From NCBI GenBank assembly GCA_017849335.1, contig JAFIHP010000007.1, forward strand, positions 1-7,458: DNA of 7,458 nucleotides. The letters run 5' to 3'. The DNA is from Actinomycetales bacterium (GTDB taxonomy: Bacteria; Actinomycetota; Actinomycetes; S36-B12). The stretch's first letter is position 1, and each line of letters opens with the position of its first letter. The notes under the pieces are model-generated. The model searched no databases. It saw nothing but the letters and a program-made list of their open reading frames with translations, and was not told where the DNA came from. The position numbers were made by a program, and so were the translations under genes. Of this stretch, positions 1 to 5,681 are shown piece by piece.

Positions 1-953
1 AGCTCGGCGCGCGTCAGGCCCATGCTGCGGAAGGCCGCGGGGTTGGCCTCGATGCACTCGAAGTCGACGATCGTGCCGCCGCCATCGCGGACGGCGGCGA
101 GGATGACCCGGCCGTCGAGCTCCGCGTCGAGCTCCGCGGTCAGCAGCGTGGTCAGGCGCAGGGTCGTCTCGATCGCCCGCGCCTCCGGCTCGACGTCACG
201 CCACGCGTCGACGCGCACGGTCGGGTGCTCCGTCGTCCGCGGCACCGTCACGGTGCGGCCCGAGAGCCGGCGGTAGCTGCCGTCCGCGCAGCGGACCCGG
301 GTCGCGAACCCCGGCGGCAGCGCCACGGCTCCACGCTCCGGGGGTTCGGCAGGGAGGGCACCCGCGCGGTCGTCGGGGTGGACGAGGTCGGCGAACCGGG
401 TGCCGTGCAGCTGGTCCGCCCGCCAGCCGAGCACCTGCTCGACGCTGGGCGATACCCACTCGACGACGTCGTCGACGGTGGACTCGACGATGAAGTCGGC
501 CGCGTTCTCGGACACGAGGCGGAACTGCTCGGTACGCGCGACCGCCGCCGTGACGTCGACGACCTGGGACAGCAGGACGCGGAGGGCGCCGGACGGTTCG
601 CGGAGGGCGGTGACGGTGAGGTCGCCCCAGACGAACGTGCCGTCCGGACGCAGGTAGCGCTTGAGCAGGCGGAACGACTCGCGCGTGCCGGCGATGATCT
701 CGTCGACCAGTTCCTGGTCCGCGCCGACGTCGTCGGGGTGTGTGAGCTCCTGCCAGGAGCACCGGGTGAGCTCCTCCACCGCCCGGCCGAAGAGCGCGCA
801 CATCGCGTCGTTGGCCCACAGGAAGGCGCCGGCGGGAGCGACGAGGCAGGAGGCGATCGCCGACCGCTCGAGCGCCTGCTGAAGCAGGAACTGCTCCGCC
901 GCAGCCTCCGGGGCCTCTGCGCGGCCAGACGCGTCGCGATGCTCACGAGCCAT
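1..953 (-). CDS. Multi-PAS domain sensor protein, partial (C-terminal part beyond the left edge)
   Basis: The minus-strand frame starts at the ATG at 951-953 and stays open to base 1, giving 317 complete codons. The start is supported by G-rich ribosome-binding sequence (GGGAGGG, 9 nt upstream). Two full PAS/PAC units are visible. The first is at residues about 27-138, with the WANDAMCALFG, HPDDV and RPDGTFVWGDL motifs. The second is at about 143-258, with SENAADFIVES, VSPSVEQVLGW, HPDDR and a degenerate RCADGSYRRLSG strand. A third PAS-like unit begins near residue 268 (LDGRVILAAVRDGGG, then IEANPAAF). There is no signal peptide or membrane segment, so this part is cytoplasmic. PAS domains bind small ligands or cofactors and mediate sensing. 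In actinobacteria such tandem PAS proteins often end in GGDEF/EAL, PP2C phosphatase or histidine kinase modules, but that output domain lies outside the window and cannot be named. The composition is typical high GC, unlike the adjacent gene at 1071-2480. Confidence 0.86.
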   Translation of the reverse strand, partial: MAREHRDASGRAEAPEAAAEQFLLQQALERSAIASCLVAPAGAFLWANDAMCALFGRAVEELTRCSWQELTHPDDVGADQELVDEIIAGTRESFRLLKRYLRPDGTFVWGDLTVTALREPSGALRVLLSQVVDVTAAVARTEQFRLVSENAADFIVESTVDDVVEWVSPSVEQVLGWRADQLHGTRFADLVHPDDRAGALPAEPPERGAVALPPGFATRVRCADGSYRRLSGRTVTVPRTTEHPTVRVDAWRDVEPEARAIETTLRLTTLLTAELDAELDGRVILAAVRDGGGTIVDFECIEANPAAFRSMGLTRAE

Positions 954-983
954 GCGTCGTGACCCTCCCGACCTCCGCCAACG

Positions 984-1006
984 TTGATGGCGAACTTTGC
1001 CACCAA
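984..1006. promoter_or_regulatory. 23-bp imperfect palindrome upstream of the PAS gene (possible operator)
   Basis: Outer arms TTG/CAA and inner arms TGGC/GCCA are arranged symmetrically about base 995. Nine of eleven base pairs match (mismatches at pairs 4 and 9 counted from the ends). The site lies 31-53 bases upstream of the ATG at 953, where a repressor or activator would act on the PAS gene. No convincing -35/-10 pair was found beside it. A structured 5' leader is the alternative reading. The function is inferred from symmetry and position only. Confidence 0.35.
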
Positions 1007-1012
1007 ACGGGC

Positions 1013-1024
1013 CCGTGCGCACGG
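1013..1024. repeat. 12-bp perfect palindrome (CCGTGCGCACGG)
   Basis: This is an exact 12-bp palindrome in the gap between the AlbA_2 gene (stop at 1071) and the PAS gene (start at 953). It could belong to the PAS promoter region together with the larger palindrome at 984-1006, but short GC palindromes arise by chance in DNA this rich in G and C. No function is assigned. Confidence 0.3.
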
Positions 1025-1070
1025 CTGGCGCCCCACACAGGAACGCCGCCGTCTCGCCCGGCAGCGGTCG

Positions 1071-2480
1071 TCAGCCGCCGACTCGCCACGACGCTCGCGG
1101 ATCGTTAGGTGACTTACCGACCCATTCCACGAAACCGGCTTCTCTCAATGCGCCGAGATGCCTGAGTACAGTCGGCCGAGACGCTCCGACGATGTCAACC
1201 ACGTCTCCAGTACTCAGGTTGTCACTCTCTCGAAGAGCTATGAGTATCTGCTGCTGCAGCAGCGGGAGGCTGGCCGCGAGTTGGCGCTCGACCGGCGCTC
1301 CCGACAGCGTGAGTTGCACGCTCCCGGCGGTCTGGTGGTACATCGGGTCCTGAAGTCCGGCGGCTCGCATCTCGTCGAACATCCGTCGGATACCTTCACC
1401 GAGTTCCTGTGTGATCCTGAGATCGGTGCAGACGCGCGCGATCCGGGGGTTTCGGGCGAATCGTGTTATCTCACGGGGATCACCGAGGTCCACGAGGCCG
1501 GGAAACCGACCGGGACTCTCGATCACGATTCGATCGTCGTATATGTCGACGTGGATGTAGTCGCCCTGGGCGCTGTACGAACGATGCACGGCCGCGTTGA
1601 CAAGGCCTTCGAGCCACGCATCCTCGGGGACGAGACCAACGTCCTCGAATCGCCCCGACGCCTGCAATGCTCGTCGAGTGGGTTGCCACTCGCGAACTCG
1701 ATCACGGGCTTCGTCCAGCATTTTCGGCAACGGACCTTCGACCCGGTCATCACCGACGAGGTTCTGTCGCGATCCCGACTCCCTTCTCGTTCCGCGGAAG
1801 CGGCACACGCGCATCTGCACCGATGGCAATTCCCGCTCTGGATGACGTCCAAACAGCACCAGTCCTGCGACGGTTAGACGTCCAGCGACCGCCAGACCTC
1901 GAGCAACCATCAGCTGATCAGGGTCGTCCACATCGAGGGCATGTGCGTAGCCCTCGATCAGTTCGCGGTCGGCCTCGGCCACAAACTCCGCAGTCGGGGT
2001 CGTCTCGAACGTCGACTGGCTCTTGTCGTAGAGCAGCTCCCGACGCTGCACGTAGGTGAGCCGGTGATTCTCGTCGCCGATCCGCAAGAACGCTTCGTCC
2101 CGGGTGGTCGTGTGCACCACTCGCCCGGGTGGGACTTCGATGACCAGGAGATGATCTGCTGTGCCGTCGGCACGCGTGAATGCGAGCAGGCGAGGCCGGG
2201 TAGCAACGGTCGGTTCAGTGAAGTCGACCGCCGCTTGCTGTAGCTCGTTGAGGTGCCTCGCGTCGGAATCGACGCCCTCCACTACTCCGCCACTGAGGCC
2301 GATCGCGATGGATCCTCCGTCGGCGTTCGCGAACGCGATCAGAGTCTCGGCAAGCTTCCTGGGCTCGACGCGGAACGACTTGCGGTCGTACCACTGACTC
2401 TCCGGCAACTGCAGAAGCGCATCTGCGAGCCGTTCAGGCGGCTCAGCAAGCGCGTTGTCGATGTCTCCCGCAGCCACCAT
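1071..2480 (-). CDS. AlbA_2 (Schlafen-type) / ATPase-like / winged-helix predicted transcriptional regulator
   Basis: This is a complete 469-residue protein with the architecture of the COG2865 family of predicted regulators. Residues about 25-150 form an AlbA_2 (Schlafen-like) nucleic-acid-binding domain. It shows ESQWYDRKS (E27, D32, K34) and the hallmark IAFANADGGSIAIGL at 48-62. Residues about 285-375 match the HATPase_c_4 region: NAAVHRSYS (N295, H299, R300), DDRIVIESPGRFP, RNPRIARV and GEGIRRM. Residues about 410-467 form a winged helix, with STGDVVDIVGASRPTVLRHL as its helix-turn-helix. The protein is cytoplasmic, with no membrane segment. The family is assumed to regulate transcription, but its targets are generally unknown. 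Some AlbA_2/Schlafen relatives have nuclease activity, which is not shown here. The gene is clearly less GC-rich than its neighbours (31 of 60 in 1201-1260), suggesting horizontal transfer. There is no ribosome binding site before the ATG at 2480. A leaderless start at the next codon (GTG, 2475-2477) fits the -10 spacing better. The gene stands alone, between the VanZ-like and PAS genes. Confidence 0.9.
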   Translation of the reverse strand: MVAAGDIDNALAEPPERLADALLQLPESQWYDRKSFRVEPRKLAETLIAFANADGGSIAIGLSGGVVEGVDSDARHLNELQQAAVDFTEPTVATRPRLLAFTRADGTADHLLVIEVPPGRVVHTTTRDEAFLRIGDENHRLTYVQRRELLYDKSQSTFETTPTAEFVAEADRELIEGYAHALDVDDPDQLMVARGLAVAGRLTVAGLVLFGRHPERELPSVQMRVCRFRGTRRESGSRQNLVGDDRVEGPLPKMLDEARDRVREWQPTRRALQASGRFEDVGLVPEDAWLEGLVNAAVHRSYSAQGDYIHVDIYDDRIVIESPGRFPGLVDLGDPREITRFARNPRIARVCTDLRITQELGEGIRRMFDEMRAAGLQDPMYHQTAGSVQLTLSGAPVERQLAASLPLLQQQILIALRESDNLSTGDVVDIVGASRPTVLRHLGALREAGFVEWVGKSPNDPRASWRVGG

Positions 2481-2482
2481 TC

Positions 2483-2503
2483 TACTATAACACTTTAATA
2501 GTA
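2483..2503. promoter_or_regulatory. 21-bp inverted repeat overlapping the AlbA_2 gene promoter (candidate autoregulatory operator)
   Basis: Perfect 6-bp arms TACTAT (2483-2488) and ATAGTA (2498-2503) flank a 9-bp AT-rich centre. The centre-to-centre distance of the arms is 15 bp. One arm covers the -10 hexamer at 2484-2489, so a protein bound here would block RNA polymerase. The adjacent gene encodes a winged-helix protein, so autoregulation is the simplest proposal. AT-rich symmetry of this kind is rare by chance in a roughly 70% GC background. Confidence 0.55.
2484..2492 (-). promoter_or_regulatory. Extended -10 promoter element for the AlbA_2 gene, probably giving a leaderless mRNA
   Basis: Read on the minus strand, bases 2492 to 2484 are TGTTATAGT, an extended -10 (TGn followed by TATAGT). 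Six bases separate the hexamer from the GTG at 2477 and three separate it from the ATG at 2480. Transcription would therefore start at or next to the start codon. No Shine-Dalgarno sequence and no good -35 hexamer are visible upstream. Leaderless transcripts are common in actinobacteria, so the arrangement is plausible, but it is inferred from sequence only. Confidence 0.55.
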
Positions 2504-2529
2504 AATGCGGGTCTAGAGAGCGTCATGTG

Positions 2530-2563
2530 GTCTACACCGTCTACTCTCACGGCCACTCTCACG
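2530..2563. repeat. Short tandem direct repeats upstream of the AlbA_2 promoter
   Basis: ACTCTCACG occurs at 2543-2551 and again at 2555-2563 (12-base period). GTCTAC occurs at 2530-2535 and 2539-2544 (9-base period). The block lies between the stop codon of the VanZ-like gene (2559-2561, which one copy overlaps) and the AlbA_2 promoter. It could hold activator sites or simply be a junction scar. No known motif is recognised. Confidence 0.35.
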
Positions 2564-3101
2564 AAGACTTAACACCGTCGTTAGAGCTTCCCGTCGCACG
2601 ACGGAGCACCACGCCGATCACGAGGCCGATGACCACGCCGGTGACGTTGTCCACGACGTCGCGCCAGTCGGCGTCGCGGTTGAGCGGGCCGACCAGGTAC
2701 TGGGTTCCCTCGACGACGAGGGGAAGCATCAGCGCGACGAGGAGGAGCACCCCGCGCAGACGCCGGCGTCCGACGAGCCCGACGCCGACTCCCAGCGGGA
2801 CGAACAGAGCCACGTTCAGGGTGCGCTCGTCGACGGGCCACCACTGCCATGGCCACCGCCACAGGCCCGATGCGGGCGCGACCGGGACGGGGTGCGCCGG
2901 CAGCTGCGGCACCGCGACGGCCCCGTCAGGGGCACCACCGAGGGGTGTCAGCGTGACGGCGACGACGAGGGCGAGGGCCGCGAGGAGCAGGAAGGCAGCC
3001 CAGGTCGGCATCCGCAGGGACCTGCCGACCGGTCGGGCCGCCCATGCTCCAGCCAGGAGCCCGACGGCGAGCACCGGGAACGCCCACGGGAAGGTGTGCA
3101 C
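2559..3101 (-). CDS. VanZ-family membrane protein
   Basis: This is a 180-residue integral membrane protein with the VanZ-like core at residues about 90-166. It shows ERTLNVALFVPLG (N96), LPLVVEGTQYL (E131, Q134) and the terminal motif RDADWRDVVDNVTGVVIG (R142, D148, D151, N152, G155). About five hydrophobic segments are visible: near 5-22, 33-53, 96-112, 117-135 and 150-167. The GTG start at 3099-3101 is chosen because a GGGAG ribosome-binding sequence lies about 9 nt upstream and an in-frame stop (3126-3128) lies just before it. Starting at Met31 would lose the first membrane segment. VanZ is named for a teicoplanin-resistance accessory gene. Chromosomal relatives are widespread, often near envelope-polymer genes, and mostly of unknown function, so resistance should not be assumed. 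The gene follows the small secreted protein gene by 58 bases on the same strand, so co-transcription is possible. Confidence 0.88.
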   Translation of the reverse strand: MHTFPWAFPVLAVGLLAGAWAARPVGRSLRMPTWAAFLLLAALALVVAVTLTPLGGAPDGAVAVPQLPAHPVPVAPASGLWRWPWQWWPVDERTLNVALFVPLGVGVGLVGRRRLRGVLLLVALMLPLVVEGTQYLVGPLNRDADWRDVVDNVTGVVIGLVIGVVLRRATGSSNDGVKSS

Positions 3102-3142
3102 TGCGCAAGACTCCCGCGCCGCCGGTTAGAGATCGGCGCCGG

Positions 3143-3154
3143 GACGGAACCGTC
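3143..3154. repeat. Small inverted repeat between the secreted-protein and VanZ-like genes
   Basis: Arms GACGG (3143-3147) and CCGTC (3150-3154) are separated by only two bases. In RNA this would give at most a 4-bp stem with a 4-base loop, and no U-run follows. It is too weak to call a terminator and leaves read-through into the VanZ-like gene possible. Confidence 0.25.
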
Positions 3155-3159
3155 AGCCG

Positions 3160-3642
3160 CTACGACACCCGGCCGCTGGTCGACACGACGGTGTTGAAGA
3201 AGTACGGGGACTTTTTGTCCGCGCCGCTGGCGAGCCGGATCGGGACGGTGCCGTTCTTCGTCAGGCGGATCACCGGAAGCTGGGCCCGACCCTGGGCGTC
3301 CGTGATCGTGGACGGACCGATGGTGACCCAGCGACCGTTGATCCGCGCGCTGACGATGTAGCGGACGGTCTTCTTCAGGTGGGTGGGCACGAACGCGAGA
3401 GGGGCTCCGCGACGGACCGAGACCTTCTGCCCCTCGGCCGGCGTCGTCGCCAACGGCCGCACGAGCTTGCGCGGGGTGGTCTGGTTGGCGGTCTCCTGGC
3501 TCACGACGACGATCGCGCCGCCGGCCAGGACCGTCGGGTTGGTGGGGTTCGGCGGGTACGCCAGGGCCGTCGGCGCCGCGACGACGACAGCGAGTGCGAC
3601 GGATGCGACGGCCGCACCGACGCGGGCGATTCGTGACGTCAT
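3160..3642 (-). CDS. Small secreted beta-rich protein of unknown function
   Basis: This is a 160-residue exported protein. The start is the ATG at 3640-3642, with a G-rich ribosome-binding sequence (GGGGGGA) about 6 nt upstream. A classical signal peptide is clear: basic residues at 4 and 7, a hydrophobic core at about 9-25, and a PTALA-Y signal peptidase I site after residue 28. The mature chain begins YPPNPTNP and contains alternating hydrophobic strands (YIVSARINGRWVTIG at 95-109, then TDAQGRAQLPVIRL and NGTVPIRLAS). This pattern resembles small Ig-like or beta-sandwich modules of secreted actinobacterial proteins. No cysteines, no LPXTG-type sorting signal and no C-terminal membrane helix are present, so release or non-covalent wall association is expected. 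It lies between the DUF4012 gene (107-base gap) and the VanZ-like gene. I do not recognise a named family. A role in the exopolysaccharide layer is inferred from context only. Confidence 0.84.
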   Translation of the reverse strand: MTSRIARVGAAVASVALAVVVAAPTALAYPPNPTNPTVLAGGAIVVVSQETANQTTPRKLVRPLATTPAEGQKVSVRRGAPLAFVPTHLKKTVRYIVSARINGRWVTIGPSTITDAQGRAQLPVIRLTKNGTVPIRLASGADKKSPYFFNTVVSTSGRVS

Positions 3643-3659
3643 GGAGGTCCCCCCTGCAG

Positions 3660-3693
3660 GTGTGCGTCGACCGTACCGCCGCGAACCGCACAC
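3660..3693. promoter_or_regulatory. Inverted repeat in the leader of the secreted-protein gene
   Basis: Perfect 7-bp arms GTGTGCG (3660-3666) and CGCACAC (3687-3693) enclose 20 bases. The structure lies 18-51 bases before the start codon at 3642, just ahead of the ribosome-binding sequence. In the transcript it could be a 5' leader hairpin. As DNA it could be an operator with widely spaced half-sites. A TACGGT hexamer inside the loop on the minus strand resembles a -10 element but lacks a good -35 partner. The function is not established. Confidence 0.38.
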
Positions 3694-3711
3694 GAGGTTG
3701 GCGCGAGACGG

Positions 3712-3735
3712 GGGCTCGACGGCGCATTCGAGCCC
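3712..3735 (-). terminator. Stem-loop after the DUF4012 gene, possible transcription terminator
   Basis: Perfect 8-bp arms GGGCTCGA (3712-3719) and TCGAGCCC (3728-3735) flank an 8-base loop. The hairpin begins 15 bases past the stop codon at 3750-3752, the expected place for a terminator of the DUF4012 transcript. On the minus strand it is followed by C-rich sequence rather than a U-run, so it may end transcription inefficiently or only protect the 3' end. If it does terminate, the secreted-protein gene needs its own promoter in 3643-3711. Confidence 0.5.
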
Positions 3736-3749
3736 AATTAAGTCGTCGT

Positions 3750-5519
3750 TCAGCATCGGTCGACCACGGAGGCGGAAACGACGGTCGGGATGGCCATCGG
3801 CTCCGCCAGGACCCGCGGTGCGACCCCGAGCACCGAGGGCTCGCGGAAGGACAGCTCGATGGTTCGGCTCTGGCCGCGATCGAGCGGGACCACCGCCCAC
3901 CATGCGAGCCGCTCGCCGTCCACGTCGGGGTACATCTGCAGGGGCTGGCCGTCGAGGGTCGCGGTCTCGTCCTCCGACCCGACGGGCGGGTAGAGGTGCA
4001 CGAGCATGCTCGTGGAGCCGCGGGGTGCGTCCTTCACGTCGCCCCGGGAGTAGTTGTCGTACGGCCACCCTCGGCGGTCACGCGGCAGATCGGCCGGCGC
4101 GTCGTTGCGCATCGTCACCCGCAGCCGGGACTGCTGCATCGAGGACGTCGAGCAGCGGCCCGCCTCGTAGTCGACCGTCGTCGCGACGAACGCGTCCATC
4201 TTGTTGCCGGCGGAGTTGTTGAACGTGACGGCCACCGTCGGGCCGCGCTCCTGGGGAAGCACCCCACCGACACCGGTGCGGGCAAGCCACTCCTCCTCCG
4301 CCGCGTCTGCGCTCCACGCCCGCACGCGGCCGGCATCGACCGGCTCCCGCAGGCTGTCGGCGAGGATGGCGAGGTCGAGGCCGCCGTCGAGGACCCGCTG
4401 GAGGACCGCGCCAACGATGGCCATCGACACCCGGTCGCGCTCGGCGGGATCGGGGTACTCCGCGTACACGTCGACGAGGAAGAAGCGCTCGACATCGTCC
4501 GCGGTGAGCGTGCGGCCGTCGACGTCGACCGGCCCGGTGGCCCGCATGATCGCGGCGACCACGGCCGGGTCGATCGCGACGACGCCGTCGACGTCCACAC
4601 CGCGGGCCTTCATGCCGGCCACGCTCAGCCGTGCCACGAACGGGAAGTGCGGGCTGAGGTTGTAGTCGCTCCAAGCGGTGAGGAACTTGCCCCACATGAC
4701 GCGCTCGTCCTCGGTCGCGGCATCTTCCGGAATGGGCGTGGACGCGAGGTCGGCGCTCGTGCCCGTGGACTCGACCGTGAGCCGGCCGCCGTCGGCCCGG
4801 ATCACGACGTAGCCGCCGACGAACCCGCCACTGCCTCGGGCCTCGGCGGGGTTCTGCAGCAGCACGAGCCACGAGCGTTCGCCGTCGGCACCCAGCAGCC
4901 CGGGCAGCCGGGCCGCCGCCGTGGCGGCGTCGGCGACCACCGGCGCGGCGTCGGACAGTGCGTCGCGCAGCTCGGTCAATGGATCGGCGACCTCGGGCCG
5001 CACGTCAGCGAGGTCGACGGATGCCAGTCGAGCTCCCGCACCGTCAGCCGCGACGGCGAAGCGCTGCAGCAGCGGGGCCACCTCGGCGATCGCCGTCACG
5101 TCGAACGTGCCGTCGGTGCGGCGAAGATCGCCGCCGACGATGCGCTGGGCGTAGGGCGCCAGGGGCTCGGCCGCGGCAAGGAGGCTGCTCGCCGCATCGG
5201 CGAGGTCGTTCACCGCGCCGGCCGTGGGCCCGATCCACGGCAGCGCCGCGAGGACGCGCCACGGCACCCTGTCCGTCGCGGCTGCGAGCTCATCGACCTC
5301 GGCGCGGGCGGGGGCTACACCGTTCACGGCCGCAACCCAGTCCTTGGACTCGATGTCCTGCCGGATCGAGGTCAGCGAGGCGGACGCTGCCTGCGCCTGG
5401 TGGTACGTGCCGAGCCACGACGCCCCCAGCCACGCGGCCACGGCGAGCACGACCACGCCGAGGGCGCCGAGAACGGCCCAGGTCACGCCACGAGAACGCG
5501 AGCGCCGATCCGAGACCAT
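3750..5519 (-). CDS. DUF4012 domain membrane-anchored extracytoplasmic protein
   Basis: This is a 589-residue protein. The start chosen is the ATG at 5517-5519, preceded by GGGAGGG and immediately followed by a basic N-terminus. The frame runs back to a GTG at 5639, but the extra 40 residues look non-coding. One membrane helix (about 11-36) anchors a large outside domain. Residues about 210-345 carry the DUF4012 core: ERSWLVLLQNPAEARGSGGF (214-233), GGYVVIRADGGRL, SDYNLSPHFPFVARL and VDGVVAIDPAVVAAIMRATG. This last stretch resembles the DGVIAID-type segment of LytR-CpsA-Psr polymer-attachment enzymes, a resemblance noted by eye only. The rest is rich in beta strands (SSMQQSRLRVTMRND, RTIELSF). 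Only two cysteines are present (C456 and C589, the last residue). DUF4012 has no established activity and is often found in actinobacterial exopolysaccharide loci. Here it is divergent from the polysaccharide-initiating transferase (201-base gap), which supports a role in handling or anchoring that polymer. Confidence 0.92.
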   Translation of the reverse strand: MVSDRRSRSRGVTWAVLGALGVVVLAVAAWLGASWLGTYHQAQAASASLTSIRQDIESKDWVAAVNGVAPARAEVDELAAATDRVPWRVLAALPWIGPTAGAVNDLADAASSLLAAAEPLAPYAQRIVGGDLRRTDGTFDVTAIAEVAPLLQRFAVAADGAGARLASVDLADVRPEVADPLTELRDALSDAAPVVADAATAAARLPGLLGADGERSWLVLLQNPAEARGSGGFVGGYVVIRADGGRLTVESTGTSADLASTPIPEDAATEDERVMWGKFLTAWSDYNLSPHFPFVARLSVAGMKARGVDVDGVVAIDPAVVAAIMRATGPVDVDGRTLTADDVERFFLVDVYAEYPDPAERDRVSMAIVGAVLQRVLDGGLDLAILADSLREPVDAGRVRAWSADAAEEEWLARTGVGGVLPQERGPTVAVTFNNSAGNKMDAFVATTVDYEAGRCSTSSMQQSRLRVTMRNDAPADLPRDRRGWPYDNYSRGDVKDAPRGSTSMLVHLYPPVGSEDETATLDGQPLQMYPDVDGERLAWWAVVPLDRGQSRTIELSFREPSVLGVAPRVLAEPMAIPTVVSASVVDRC

Positions 5520-5531
5520 CGCCCTCCCGCC

Positions 5532-5548
5532 CTCGCTTCTGTGGCGAG
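5532..5548 (-). repeat. Small hairpin in the DUF4012 gene leader
   Basis: Arms CTCGC (5532-5536) and GCGAG (5544-5548) enclose a 7-base loop, 13 bases before the start codon at 5519 and next to the ribosome-binding sequence. It could modulate translation, but a 5-bp stem is a weak signal in GC-rich DNA. No convincing minus-strand promoter was found in 5520-5720. Confidence 0.25.
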
Positions 5549-5648
5549 CCTGCCGCACCGACGCACGCGCGGAGCACGCGACCAGCCCGCGGTTCAGTGC
5601 CGATTCAGGGGCGTGCCATGCGCCGGAAAGCGATCGCACGCGGCCCGG

Positions 5649-5677
5649 TTGAGCGGCCTATGGCCCGCCCATACGTT
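5649..5677 (+). promoter_or_regulatory. Predicted vegetative-type promoter of the glycosylphosphotransferase gene
   Basis: A -35-like TTGAGC (5649-5654) is separated by exactly 17 bases from a -10-like TACGTT (5672-5677). Transcription would start near 5684, giving a leader of about 37 bases before the ATG at 5721. The hexamers match the housekeeping sigma consensus at the most conserved positions (TTGA; TA...T). This promoter also supports 5721 as the start, because the upstream open frame lies outside the transcript. Confidence 0.55.
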
Positions 5678-5681
5678 CGAC

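Noticed and set aside
225..962. A 245-codon plus-strand frame opposite the PAS gene
   Set aside because: It has no recognisable domain. The minus-strand frame shows clear tandem PAS motifs and a ribosome binding site.
1040..1072. A terminator after the AlbA_2 gene
   Set aside because: Only a 4-bp GCCG/CGGC stem could be drawn and no U-run follows, so no terminator can be supported.
2559..3101. Glycopeptide resistance function for the VanZ-like gene
   Set aside because: Only the VanZ fold is visible. There are no vanHAX or other resistance genes nearby, and most chromosomal VanZ-family proteins have no shown resistance role.
3160..4068. A longer version of the secreted-protein gene starting far upstream
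   Set aside because: The N-terminal extension is an out-of-frame image of the DUF4012 gene. The ATG at 3642 has a ribosome binding site and begins a clear signal peptide.
5520..5639. A 40-residue N-terminal extension of the DUF4012 protein from the GTG at 5639
   Set aside because: The extension lacks hydrophobic or domain-like character and would overlap the divergent promoter region. The ATG at 5519 has a G-rich ribosome binding site and starts just before the membrane anchor.
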